Assembly (NCBI GenBank): GCA_046351555.1
Contig: JAXLYI010000049.1
Coordinates: 1 to 64,000 of the forward strand
Length of the DNA stretch: 64,000 nucleotides
Reading direction: 5' to 3'
Source: CAISKJ01 sp046351555
Lineage (GTDB): Bacteria; Myxococcota_A; Polyangia; Polyangiales; Ga0077539
Made by a program: the position numbers and the translations under genes. Position 1 is the stretch's first letter; every line of letters begins with the position of its first letter. Below are positions 44,632 to 52,713 of the stretch, piece after piece. The notes under the pieces were generated by a model. It saw only the letters and a program-made list of their open reading frames with translations. It was not told the DNA's origin and did not search any database.

Positions 44632-47600
44632 GCGGGGGCCTTGTTGCGCGCGAGGTAGCTCTGCCAGTCGACGGCCTTGAGCTTCACCGGGTGCTCGGGG
44701 TCGAGCGCGTCGACGACGGCGCGGGCGAGCTGGAAGTTGGTGATCAGCGGGACGTTGAGGTCGACCGCGCGGCGGCGGATGCGGTAGCCGTCGGGGCGGC
44801 CCTGCTGGTCGTAGCTGCGCGGGATGTTGATCACCAGGTCGATCGCGCCCTGCTTGATGAGCTCGACGGCGCTGGGGGCCTTGTCGTCGCTGTCCTTCCA
44901 GGCGACGGTGCACGGCACGCCCTGCTCGCGGAGCACGTCGGCGGTGCCGGGCGTGGCGTAGATTTCGAGGCCGCGCGCGAGGAGGATGCGGGCCTCGCGT
45001 TCGAAGCGGTACTTGTCGGCGACGGGCCCGAGGGAGAGCAGCACGCCCTTCTTGGGGATGCGGAAGCCCGTGGAGAGGAGGGCCTTGAGGAGGGCCTCGG
45101 GGAGGTCGTCGCCGAGGCAGCCGACCTCGCCGGTGGAGGCCATCTCGACCCCGAGCGTGGGGTCGGCGCCGGCGAGGCGCGAGAAGGAGAACTGGGCGGC
45201 CTTCACCGCGACGTAGTCGAGGTTGAGCGCGTCGCACTCGACGGGCGTGGCGACGCCGAGCATCCGCCGCGCGGCCTCGCGGATGAAGTTGACCCCGGTC
45301 ACCTTCGACACGAACGGGAACGACCGCGACGCGCGGAGGTTGCACTCGATGACCTTCACGGCGTTCTCGACGGCGAGAAACTGCATGTTGAAGGGCCCGG
45401 TGATCTGGAGCGCGCGCGCGACGTCGCGGGCGATGCGCCGGATGCGGCGGACGGTCTCCAGGTAGAGCTTCTGCGGCGGGAGGACGAGGGTGGCGTCGCC
45501 CGAGTGGACGCCGGCGTTCTCGACGTGCTCGCTGATGGCCGAGAGGATGATCTCGCCGCGGTCGGCGACGGCGTCGATCTCGACCTCCTTGGCGTTGGTC
45601 TCGAACTTGGTGATCACCACCGGGTGCTCGGGCGAGACGCTCACCGCGCGCGAGAGGTAGTTGGCGAGGTGCTGGGGCTCGTGGACGACGCACATCGCCG
45701 CGCCCGAGAGCACGTACGACGGGCGCACGAGCAGGGGGTACCCGCCGAGGTCGGCGGTGAGGTGGTCGAGGCTGGGCTGCGAGACGTCCGTGGTGCTCGT
45801 CCAGCGCGGCTGGGCGATCCCGAGGCTGTCGAGGAGGCCGGAGAACTTGTGGCGGTCCTCCGCGCGGTCGATGCTCTCGGGCGAGGTGCCGAGGATGCGG
45901 ACGCCCTCGCGGTGGAGCTTGAGCGCGAGGTTGTTGGGCACCTGGCCGCCCATCGACACCACCACGCCGTAGGGCTGCTCGCGGGCGTAGAGGTCGAGCA
46001 CGGTCTCGAGCGAGATCTCGTCGAAGACGAGCTTGTCGCAGACGTCGTAGTCGGTGGAGACCGTCTCGGGGTTGTAGTTGAGCAGGATGGTCTCGTAGCC
46101 GAGCTCCTGCGCGGCGCGCACGGTGTTGACGCAGCACCAGTCGAACTCGACGCTCGACCCGATGCGGTAGGCGCCGCCGCCGAGCACCAGCACCTTCTTC
46201 CGCCAGCCCGCGGCGACGTCGTCGTGGTGCGCGTGGTAGCTGTAGTAGAGGTAGTTGGTCTCCGCGGGGTACTCCGCGGCGAGGGTGTCGATCTGGCAGA
46301 GGTGGGGCCTCACGCCGTGCTGGTGGCGCGCAGTGCGGACCTCGGCCTCCGCGGTGTTGCGGAGCGCGGCGATGGCCTTGTCGGAGAAGCCCAGCTTCTT
46401 GGCCGCGAGCAGGGTGCCGTGGTCGAGCGCGGGCGCCGAGGCGATCGTGCGGCGGTACTGCACGGCCTCCGCGATCTGGTGGAGGAACCACCGGTCGATG
46501 CGGCTGAGCGCGTGGACGTCGTCGACGCTCATCCCCTGGTGGAAGGCGCGGGCGACGGCGAGCATGCGGCGCGGCGACGGGCTCTTGAGCTCGGCGCGGA
46601 GGTCGTCGAACTCGAAGGCGTCGGGGTCGAGGCCCGTGACGCCGATGTCGATCATGCGGAGGGCCTTCTGGAGCACCTCGGGGAAGGTCTTCCCGATCGC
46701 CATCACCTCGCCGACCGACTTCATCTCGCTGCCGATCCGCGTGTCGACCTCGCGGAACTTCTGCAGGTCCCACCGGGGGAACTTGCAGACGATGTAGTCG
46801 AGGGCGGGCTCGAAGAAGGCGCTGGTGCGCCGGGTGATCGAGTTGGGCAGGTCGGCCAGCGAGTACCCGATGGCGATCTTCGCGGCGACGTAGGCGAGCG
46901 GGTACCCGGTGGCCTTCGACGCGAGCGCGGAGGAGCGCGAGAGGCGCGCGTTCACCTCGATGACGCGGTAGTCCGACGAGTGCGGGTCGAGCGCGTACTG
47001 GATGTTGCACTCGCCCACCACGCCCAGGTGACGGATCGTCTTGATCGCGATCGTCCGGAGCATGTGGTACTCGTCGTCGTTGAGCGTCTGGGACGGCGCC
47101 ACGACGATCGACTCCCCGGTGTGGATCCCGAGGGGGTCGACGTTCTCCATGTTGCAGACGGTGATGGTGTTGTCGCGGCCGTCGCGGACGACCTCGTACT
47201 CGAGCTCCTTCCACCCGCGGAGCGACTCCTCCACCAGCACCTGCGCCGTCCCGCCGCCGAAGGCCCGCAGGAGCGCGGCCTCGAGCTCCTCGGGCGTCTC
47301 GCAGATCGCGCTCCCCTTGCCGCCGAGCGAGTACGCGCCGCGGAGGATCACCGGCAGCCCGATCGCCTTCACGGCCTCGCGCACGGCCTCGGGGCTCTCG
47401 CACGCCTCCGAGCGGGCGGTCTTCACGCCGATCTCGTCGAGGCGCTTCTTGAAGCGGAGGCGGTCTTCCGTGTCGCGCACGACGTCGATCGGCGTGCCGA
47501 GCACGCGGACGCCGTACTTCTCGAACACCCCGCGGTCGTCGAGGGCGACGCCGCAGTTGAGCGCGGTCTGGCCGCCGAAGGAGACGGTGATCGCGTCGAC

Positions 47601-47855
47601 CTCCTCCTTGCGCATCACCTCCTCGACGGTGTCGGGGTCGACCGGGAGGAAGTACACCTTGTCCGCCATCCCCTCGCTCGTCTGGATGGTGGCGATGTTG
47701 GGGTTGACCAGGACGGTCTGGATGCCCTCCTCGCGGAGCGCCTTGATGGCCTGCGAGCCCGAGTAGTCGAACTCGCCGGCCTCGCCGATCTTGAGGGCGC
47801 CGCTGCCAAGGATGAGCACGCGCCGCGGCTTCTTGGGGAGATACTGACCGTACAT
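44628..47855 (-). CDS. carB: Carbamoyl-phosphate synthase large subunit, eukaryote-type
   Basis: The 1075-residue protein forms carbamoyl phosphate from ammonia (delivered by CarA), bicarbonate and 2 ATP, feeding pyrimidine and arginine synthesis. Two homologous ATP-grasp halves and a C-terminal MGS-like allosteric domain (about 930-1075; EARILLARGLEIYATPGTA) are complete. The sequence is not of the usual bacterial kind: LKIGEAGEFDYSGSQA, YRIGSSVEFDWCCVNT, VVSMGGQVPNNLALKL and ECNLRASRSFPFVSK match the CPS domain of animal/fungal CAD-type enzymes as I remember them, rather than E. coli CarB (IGQACEFDYSG, YGGQTPLKLA). The ATG directly follows the carA TAG with no gap, and the stop overlaps the epimerase GTG. 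Confidence 0.95.
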   Translation of the reverse strand: MYGQYLPKKPRRVLILGSGALKIGEAGEFDYSGSQAIKALREEGIQTVLVNPNIATIQTSEGMADKVYFLPVDPDTVEEVMRKEEVDAITVSFGGQTALNCGVALDDRGVFEKYGVRVLGTPIDVVRDTEDRLRFKKRLDEIGVKTARSEACESPEAVREAVKAIGLPVILRGAYSLGGKGSAICETPEELEAALLRAFGGGTAQVLVEESLRGWKELEYEVVRDGRDNTITVCNMENVDPLGIHTGESIVVAPSQTLNDDEYHMLRTIAIKTIRHLGVVGECNIQYALDPHSSDYRVIEVNARLSRSSALASKATGYPLAYVAAKIAIGYSLADLPNSITRRTSAFFEPALDYIVCKFPRWDLQKFREVDTRIGSEMKSVGEVMAIGKTFPEVLQKALRMIDIGVTGLDPDAFEFDDLRAELKSPSPRRMLAVARAFHQGMSVDDVHALSRIDRWFLHQIAEAVQYRRTIASAPALDHGTLLAAKKLGFSDKAIAALRNTAEAEVRTARHQHGVRPHLCQIDTLAAEYPAETNYLYYSYHAHHDDVAAGWRKKVLVLGGGAYRIGSSVEFDWCCVNTVRAAQELGYETILLNYNPETVSTDYDVCDKLVFDEISLETVLDLYAREQPYGVVVSMGGQVPNNLALKLHREGVRILGTSPESIDRAEDRHKFSGLLDSLGIAQPRWTSTTDVSQPSLDHLTADLGGYPLLVRPSYVLSGAAMCVVHEPQHLANYLSRAVSVSPEHPVVITKFETNAKEVEIDAVADRGEIILSAISEHVENAGVHSGDATLVLPPQKLYLETVRRIRRIARDVARALQITGPFNMQFLAVENAVKVIECNLRASRSFPFVSKVTGVNFIREAARRMLGVATPVECDALNLDYVAVKAAQFSFSRLAGADPTLGVEMASTGEVGCLGDDLPEALLKALLSTGFRIPKKGVLLSLGPVADKYRFEREARILLARGLEIYATPGTADVLREQGVPCTVAWKDSDDKAPSAVELIKQGAIDLVINIPRSYDQQGRPDGYRIRRRAVDLNVPLITNFQLARAVVDALDPEHPVKLKAVDWQSYLARNKAPA

Positions 47856-48956
47856 CTAGCGACCTCGCGCCATCGCCCCGCAGAGGCGAAGAAAATCGTC
47901 GAAGAGGAAGGCCGTGTCCTCCGGGCCCGGCGAGGCCTCGGGGTGAAACTGCACGCTCGACACGGGGCGCCCGCGCGCGCGGATGCCCTCGTTGGTGCCG
48001 TCGTTGACGTTGACGAACCAGGGCTCCCACTCGTCGCCGAGCGACTCCGTGCGCACCGCGTAGCCGTGGTTCTGGCTCGTGACGTAGCAGCGGCGCGTCA
48101 TGAGGTCTTGCACGGGCTGGTTCTGCGAGCGGTGGCCGTACTTGAGCTTGTAGGTGTCGCCGCCCGCGGCGCGCGCGAGGATCTGGTTGCCGAGGCACAC
48201 GCCGAAGATGGGCTTCCCCGCATCGAGCAGCCCGCGCACCTGGGCGGCGAGCTCGGGGAGATCCTTCGGGTCGCCGGGGCCGTTGGAGAGGAGCATCCCG
48301 TCGCACGTGGCGAGGTGGGCGCGGAGGTCGGCGTGGGAGGGCACCCGCACCACCGTCGCGCCGCGCGTCACGAGCGAGCGCGCGATGTTGTCCTTGCAGC
48401 CGGTGTCGACGAGGAGGACGCGCATCTTGCCGCCCTCGTAGGTGACGGGCTCGCGCACGGTGACGAGCTCCACCACGCGCTCCATCGGGACGGACTCCGC
48501 GCGGCGCTTGCCCTCCTCCTCGGGGGTCTCGTCGTGGAGGAGCCAGCCCCGCATCGTGCCGCGCTCGCGGAGCTTGCGGGTGAGGGCGCGCGTGTCGACG
48601 CCCTCGATCGCGGGGACGCCCGACGCGGCGAGCCACTGCCCGAGGGTGCCGGCGTTGGCGTAGTGGCTCGGGCGCTCGCTGTGGGCGACGCACACGACGC
48701 CCTGCACCTGGACGTCGTCGGCTTCGAAGGGCGCCGCGATCGAGCCCTTCGCGCGGCGCGCGGGCACGCCGTAGTTGCCCTGGAGTGGGTAGGTGGTGAC
48801 GAGGATCTGCCCGCGGTAGCTCGGGTCGGTGAGCGTCTCGACGTAGCCGGTCATCCCGGTGTTGAAGACCACCTCGCCGGCGACCTCGCGGTGGGCGCCG
48901 AAGGAGCGCCCTCGGAGGACGGTGCCGTCCTCCAGCACGAGCTTCATCGTGTGCAT
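47856..48956 (-). CDS. carA: Carbamoyl-phosphate synthase small (glutaminase) subunit
   Basis: The 366-residue protein hydrolyses glutamine and channels ammonia to CarB. The N-terminal CarA domain shows LVLEDGTVLRGRSFGA and FNTGMTGYVETLTDPSY. The class I amidotransferase domain starts near residue 175. Its nucleophile Cys lies in PIFGVCLGNQILA, and the His/Glu pair in SSVQFHPEASPGP. The oxyanion stretch is LLSNGPGDP. ATG 48956 is used; a second ATG at 48947 (MKLVLEDG) is an equally good start. The carB gene follows without a gap. A TATACC box (49013-49018) predicts a leader of about 50 nt. Confidence 0.95.
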   Translation of the reverse strand: MHTMKLVLEDGTVLRGRSFGAHREVAGEVVFNTGMTGYVETLTDPSYRGQILVTTYPLQGNYGVPARRAKGSIAAPFEADDVQVQGVVCVAHSERPSHYANAGTLGQWLAASGVPAIEGVDTRALTRKLRERGTMRGWLLHDETPEEEGKRRAESVPMERVVELVTVREPVTYEGGKMRVLLVDTGCKDNIARSLVTRGATVVRVPSHADLRAHLATCDGMLLSNGPGDPKDLPELAAQVRGLLDAGKPIFGVCLGNQILARAAGGDTYKLKYGHRSQNQPVQDLMTRRCYVTSQNHGYAVRTESLGDEWEPWFVNVNDGTNEGIRARGRPVSSVQFHPEASPGPEDTAFLFDDFLRLCGAMARGR

Positions 48957-49012
48957 GGGTTCGTGTCCTGGCGCGCGGCGCCGACGGGTGGAACGGGCGT
49001 CGCGGCGCGCGC

Positions 49013-49069
49013 GGTATAGACGAATCCCACCCCCGCCGCACCTACCTTTCGACGCGGCGCGGCGTCGAA
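49013..49069 (-). promoter_or_regulatory. carA upstream region: -10-like box and inverted repeat
   Basis: TATACC on the minus strand (49013-49018) is the only -10-like sequence before carA. Just upstream, 49048-49069 is a perfect inverted repeat: TTCGACGC, loop of 6, GCGTCGAA. Its position about 30 bp before the box suits an operator or a terminator hairpin for the kinase gene that ends at 49094. No T-run follows, so an operator is at least as likely. Confidence 0.4.
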
Positions 49070-49093
49070 GCTTCGCCCAACTCGGAGTAGGCG

Positions 49094-51397
49094 TCAGCGG
49101 GCGCGCGGCAGCACGACGGGCGAGCCCACGAGGCGCTCGGACTCGCTGCGGGCGTCGGAGCCCTGGACGCCGCCCTCGGGCGTCACCTGGAGGCGGTAGG
49201 TGCGCACCGGGAAGAGCACGTTGTTGGTGCTGCGCGTGCCGGTGAGCTCGAGGTGGCCGAGCGTGGGCTCGTAGGTCCCCGTCACCTGCTCGGTGACGCG
49301 CTCGCCCGTGGCGGCGCCCGGCACCCGCGTGGCTGTCCACACGATCTGCCCCGCCACCGTGGCCTCCCCGTCGATCTGGAGCACCAGCACGAACGACCAC
49401 GCGCCGCTCTCCGCGGCGAACGACCCGCCCCACGCGCGCGTCGCGCCGGCCAGCCACACCGGCGGCCCCGAGAGCGCCGTCGCGCCCGGCTCGCCCGTCG
49501 CGCTCGGGCCCGCGTCGACCACCGACACCGTGTCGGGCGTGGTGATCACGTGGACGGCGTAGGCGGTGACCCCGCCGAGGAGGAAGGCGACCGTCACCGC
49601 GGCGACCGTGCGCTTCAGGTCGCGCGGCGGCGCGCTCGCGCGCGGCGGATGCGGCGCCATGCGCGAGGGGGCGGGCGGCACGGGGCGCGAGGGGTTCTCC
49701 CGGCGCGGCGGCGGGCTCTGCGAGGGCGGCGGCTGCGCGCGAGGGGGGTCGTCGTGGTGCGGCGACAGCGGGCGGACGCGGACGGTGGGCGCCTCCTCGA
49801 GGTCGTCGACCACCCGGCGGGGTTCGGGGCGCGACGACGGGCGCGCGAGCACCAGCTCCGGCGACGCGACGGGCGGCGACGACGACGACGACGCGGCGGG
49901 CGGCGCGGAGCGCGTGGCGGAGGGCGGCGTCGAGCGCGACGCGGGCGGCCGGCCGGCGGCGGGCGTGACGTGCGCGGACGGCGCGGAGGGAGCGCTCGAG
50001 CGGGCCGCGGGGACGGCCTGGGTGACGACGCGCGCGCGCTTCGAAGGGCGCGGCGAGGGAGGCGCCGCGAGGTAGTCGAGCACCGGCATCGACGAGGCCG
50101 CGGGCATGATCTCCGCGAGCGCGGCCGCCATCTCGCGCGCCGAGCGGTGGCGGCTCGCCGGGTCGCGCGCGACGCAGCGGGCGAACCAGGCGTCGAAGCC
50201 GTCGGGCAGGTCGCCGGCGAAGCCGTGGGCCACGGCGCGCGCGGTGGCCGACACGAGGGGCTCGGTGGTGATCTCGTCGAGCAGCGCCTGGAGCGACAGC
50301 GGCGTGTTGCCCGCGTGGAGCCAGTACTGGCACCCGGTGAAGAGCCGGAAGGCGATGAGGCCCACGGCCCACACATCCGTCGCGGGGGTGATCTCGCCGC
50401 GGGTCACCTGCTCGGGCGCCATCCAGAGCGGCGTGCCGAGCGGCGCCGCGTCGCCCGCGTCGCTCCCCATGATGTGCGCGATGCCGAAGTCGAGGAGCTT
50501 CACCGTCTCCGGCCCGTTGGCGCCGCGCGCGAGGAAGACGTTGGCCGGCTTGAGGTCGCGGTGCACGACGCCCTGCTGGTGCGCGCGGGCGAGGCCCCGG
50601 CAGAGCTGCCCGAGCACGCGCCACGACTCGTCGGCGGGCGGCACCGCCCCCGGGGGGAGCCCGAGGAGCCGGTCGGCCAGCGTCTCGCCCTCCAGGAGCT
50701 CCATCGCGATCCAGAGCGAGCCGCTCGCGTGGTCGACGCCTGCGACCACCACGTCGACCATGTGCTCGCTGTCGACGCGGGACTTCACCCGCGCCTCCTC
50801 GAGGAAGCGCTGCGAGTTGGGGTCGTCGGGCGCGAAGCGGCGGTGCAGCACCTTGAGCGCGCGGCGCCGCCCGGTGCTGAGCTGCACGGCCTCGTAGACG
50901 GTGCCCATCCCGCCGCGCGCGATCACCCGCACGACGCGGAAGTCCCCGCAGAACTCCGCCCCCTCGGGCAGCGGCGGCGGCTCCGACGCGCGCGGCGACT
51001 CGGGCGGGCGGCTGAGCGGGCCGAGGCCCACCATCGTGCCGCCGCGCAGCGCCGCGGACCCGGGCGACTGCGACGCCCGCACGGGCCGCTCGACCTCGCC
51101 GGACACCGCCCCCTCCGACTCCATCGCCGCCGCGGCCTCGGCGCCGAGCCCGAGCATCGTCGTCTTCGGCAGCTCCTCGCGTCGCCCCTCGGAATGCCCC
51201 GCGGAGGCGCCGTACTCGTTCGGCCCGCCGAGGCCGAGTACGGTGGTCTTCGGCAGCGCGTCGCCGTCGGACGACGTCTCGGTGTCGCGTCGCCCCGCCA
51301 CCACCACGGCCCCCGACTTCGCGGTCAACGGCTCGACGCGCGCGTCGCGTTTCGCGTCGGGCGCGGCGTCCATCGGATCGTCCTCGGGCAGCGACAT
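49094..51397 (-). CDS. Transmembrane Ser/Thr protein kinase with repeated KTTxLGLG motifs
   Basis: The 767-residue protein starts at ATG 51397 (a longer frame to 51496 is unlikely). The N-terminal ~140 residues are disordered and carry three short motifs: KTTVLGLG, KTTMLGLG and GTMVGLGP. The kinase domain (~150-425) has ARGGMGTVYEA, ALKVLH, HRDLKPANVFL and LDFGIAHIM. A long Pro/Ser/Arg-rich stretch (~435-590) precedes one membrane segment (TVAAVTVAFLLGGVTAYAV). An extracytoplasmic beta-rich domain of about 150 residues (SFVLVLQIDGEATVAGQIVW, GTYEPTLGHLELTG) follows and resembles a small lipocalin-like sensor. TMxG-type motifs recur in myxobacterial signalling proteins and may be phospho-threonine sites for FHA domains; that role is inference. 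Confidence 0.9.
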   Translation of the reverse strand: MSLPEDDPMDAAPDAKRDARVEPLTAKSGAVVVAGRRDTETSSDGDALPKTTVLGLGGPNEYGASAGHSEGRREELPKTTMLGLGAEAAAAMESEGAVSGEVERPVRASQSPGSAALRGGTMVGLGPLSRPPESPRASEPPPLPEGAEFCGDFRVVRVIARGGMGTVYEAVQLSTGRRRALKVLHRRFAPDDPNSQRFLEEARVKSRVDSEHMVDVVVAGVDHASGSLWIAMELLEGETLADRLLGLPPGAVPPADESWRVLGQLCRGLARAHQQGVVHRDLKPANVFLARGANGPETVKLLDFGIAHIMGSDAGDAAPLGTPLWMAPEQVTRGEITPATDVWAVGLIAFRLFTGCQYWLHAGNTPLSLQALLDEITTEPLVSATARAVAHGFAGDLPDGFDAWFARCVARDPASRHRSAREMAAALAEIMPAASSMPVLDYLAAPPSPRPSKRARVVTQAVPAARSSAPSAPSAHVTPAAGRPPASRSTPPSATRSAPPAASSSSSPPVASPELVLARPSSRPEPRRVVDDLEEAPTVRVRPLSPHHDDPPRAQPPPSQSPPPRRENPSRPVPPAPSRMAPHPPRASAPPRDLKRTVAAVTVAFLLGGVTAYAVHVITTPDTVSVVDAGPSATGEPGATALSGPPVWLAGATRAWGGSFAAESGAWSFVLVLQIDGEATVAGQIVWTATRVPGAATGERVTEQVTGTYEPTLGHLELTGTRSTNNVLFPVRTYRLQVTPEGGVQGSDARSESERLVGSPVVLPRAR

Positions 51398-51525
51398 AGG
51401 TGGAAAGACAAGACCGCGTTTCGAAGAAGTGCGCAAGTCCCGGGACAGTTGCAGTTGACCAGAACCACGGCTCGATCGCCTGAATTTCAGCATCACCGCA
51501 CGCCCGTATTTTTGCGGCGTGTGCC

Positions 51526-52302
51526 TCAGAAGAGGGGGAGCTGGCGGGGCGGCGCGAGGTCGACGACGAGGGGCTCGTCCTGGGTGGCCGCGACGAGCTT
51601 CGTGGGGAGGTCGGCGAGCGCTTCCGCCGCGCGATCAAGGGCGAGCGCGGGGGTGTTGTTGGTCTCCGAGAGGTGCATGAGCACCACGGTGCGCGTCCGC
51701 GCGTCGAGGCGCGCGAGGGCCGACGCTGAAGCTTCGTTGGAGAGGTGGCCCTTCGAGGAAGCGATCCGACGTTTTAGCGAGTTTGAGTAGGGCCCCTTCC
51801 AGAGCATGTCGGGGTCGTGGTTGGACTCGAGCAGGACGGCGTCGGCGCCGCGGAGGTGGCGGACGAGGGCGTCGCTCACCTCGCCGAGGTCGGTGGCGAG
51901 GGCGACGCTGCCGCCGCCGTCGGCTTCGAAGCGGAGCGCGACCTGCGCGGCGTCGTGGGGGACGGGGAGCGGGCGGACGGTGAGGTCACCGATGCGGAAG
52001 GGCTCGCGCGTGCCGAACACCCGCACCGACGGCGCGCCCGAGAGGGCGAGCATCGGGCGGGTCGCGTCGCTCACCCAGACGGGGGCGTGGAAGCGCAGCG
52101 CGGCGTCGACGGCGAAGCGGTGGTGGTCGCCGTGGGCGTGGGTGACGAGGACGGCCTGGGGCCCCGCGCGGCAGCCGGCTCGGGCCATCCGCTTCGCGAG
52201 CGTGGCCGCGGGGATGCCGGCGTCGACGAGCACGCGCGCCCCGCCCGAGTCGACGAGGAGCGCGTTGCCGCCGGATCCGCTGGCGAGGACGGTGACGCGC
52301 AT
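51526..52302 (-). CDS. Metallo-beta-lactamase-fold hydrolase, YycJ/WalJ-like
   Basis: The 258-residue protein begins with VTVLASGSGGNALLVDSG and carries the metal motif THAHGDHHR, later PVPHDAA, ATDLGEVS and LESNHDPDML. The C-terminal HLSNEASASALARL and VVLMHLSETNN are typical of YycJ/WalJ-type proteins, a group with reported 5'-exonuclease-like roles in DNA repair. It is the last gene of the HTH-UspA-MBL group. ATG 52302 has its own TAGAGT box 6 nt upstream, which overlaps the stop codon of the UspA gene. It can therefore be made independently as a leaderless message. Confidence 0.88.
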   Translation of the reverse strand: MRVTVLASGSGGNALLVDSGGARVLVDAGIPAATLAKRMARAGCRAGPQAVLVTHAHGDHHRFAVDAALRFHAPVWVSDATRPMLALSGAPSVRVFGTREPFRIGDLTVRPLPVPHDAAQVALRFEADGGGSVALATDLGEVSDALVRHLRGADAVLLESNHDPDMLWKGPYSNSLKRRIASSKGHLSNEASASALARLDARTRTVVLMHLSETNNTPALALDRAAEALADLPTKLVAATQDEPLVVDLAPPRQLPLF

Positions 52303-52308
52303 CGGGCC

Positions 52309-52314
52309 ACTCTA
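52309..52314 (-). promoter_or_regulatory. TANNNT box 6 nt from the ATG, overlapping a stop codon
   Basis: TAGAGT on the minus strand precedes ATG 52302 by 6 nt. Its first three bases are the TAG stop of the upstream UspA gene (52312-52314), so one trinucleotide ends one gene and starts the -10 box of the next. Confidence 0.45.
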
Positions 52315-52713
52315 CCCGTCGTCGGTTCGGTAGGCCACCACCGGGCAGTGGGCGCGGTGGAGCACCTGGTCGGCGACGCTGCCGAGCACCCAGCGCTCGA
52401 CGGCGCTGTGGGTGGTCATGCCGACGACGATGAGGTCGGCGTCGGTCTCGTCGGCGAAGGCGATGAGCCGGTCGGAGACGCTCTCGCCGGCGACGACGTG
52501 GGAGGAGACGTCGGGGAGGTCTTGCATCACCGCGGCGAGCTCGGCGCGGCGCTCGGCGAGGGCGGGGTCGTCGTCGCCCGCGGCGCGCGCGACGTGGACG
52601 AGGGAGACGTGGGCGCCGGACGGGCGGGCGAGGTCGACGGCCCAGGCGAAGGCGTCGTCGGCCATCTCCGAGAAGTCGTAGCCGACCACCACGCGCCGCA
52701 GCACACCGCTCAC
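52312..52713 (-). CDS. Universal stress protein (UspA family)
   Basis: The 133-residue protein is a single Usp domain. It opens with RRVVVGYDFSEMADDAFAWA and ends with IVVGMTTHSAVERWVLGSVA followed by HRAHCPVVAYR, close to the G-2x-G-9x-G(S/T) ATP-binding signature (GMTTHS, GSVAD), though some Gly are replaced. It is probably a small cytoplasmic nucleotide-binding stress protein. GTG 52713 overlaps the stop of the upstream HTH-protein gene (GTGA), so the two are coupled. An alternative GTG four codons in is possible. Confidence 0.9.
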   Translation of the reverse strand: MSGVLRRVVVGYDFSEMADDAFAWAVDLARPSGAHVSLVHVARAAGDDDPALAERRAELAAVMQDLPDVSSHVVAGESVSDRLIAFADETDADLIVVGMTTHSAVERWVLGSVADQVLHRAHCPVVAYRTDDG

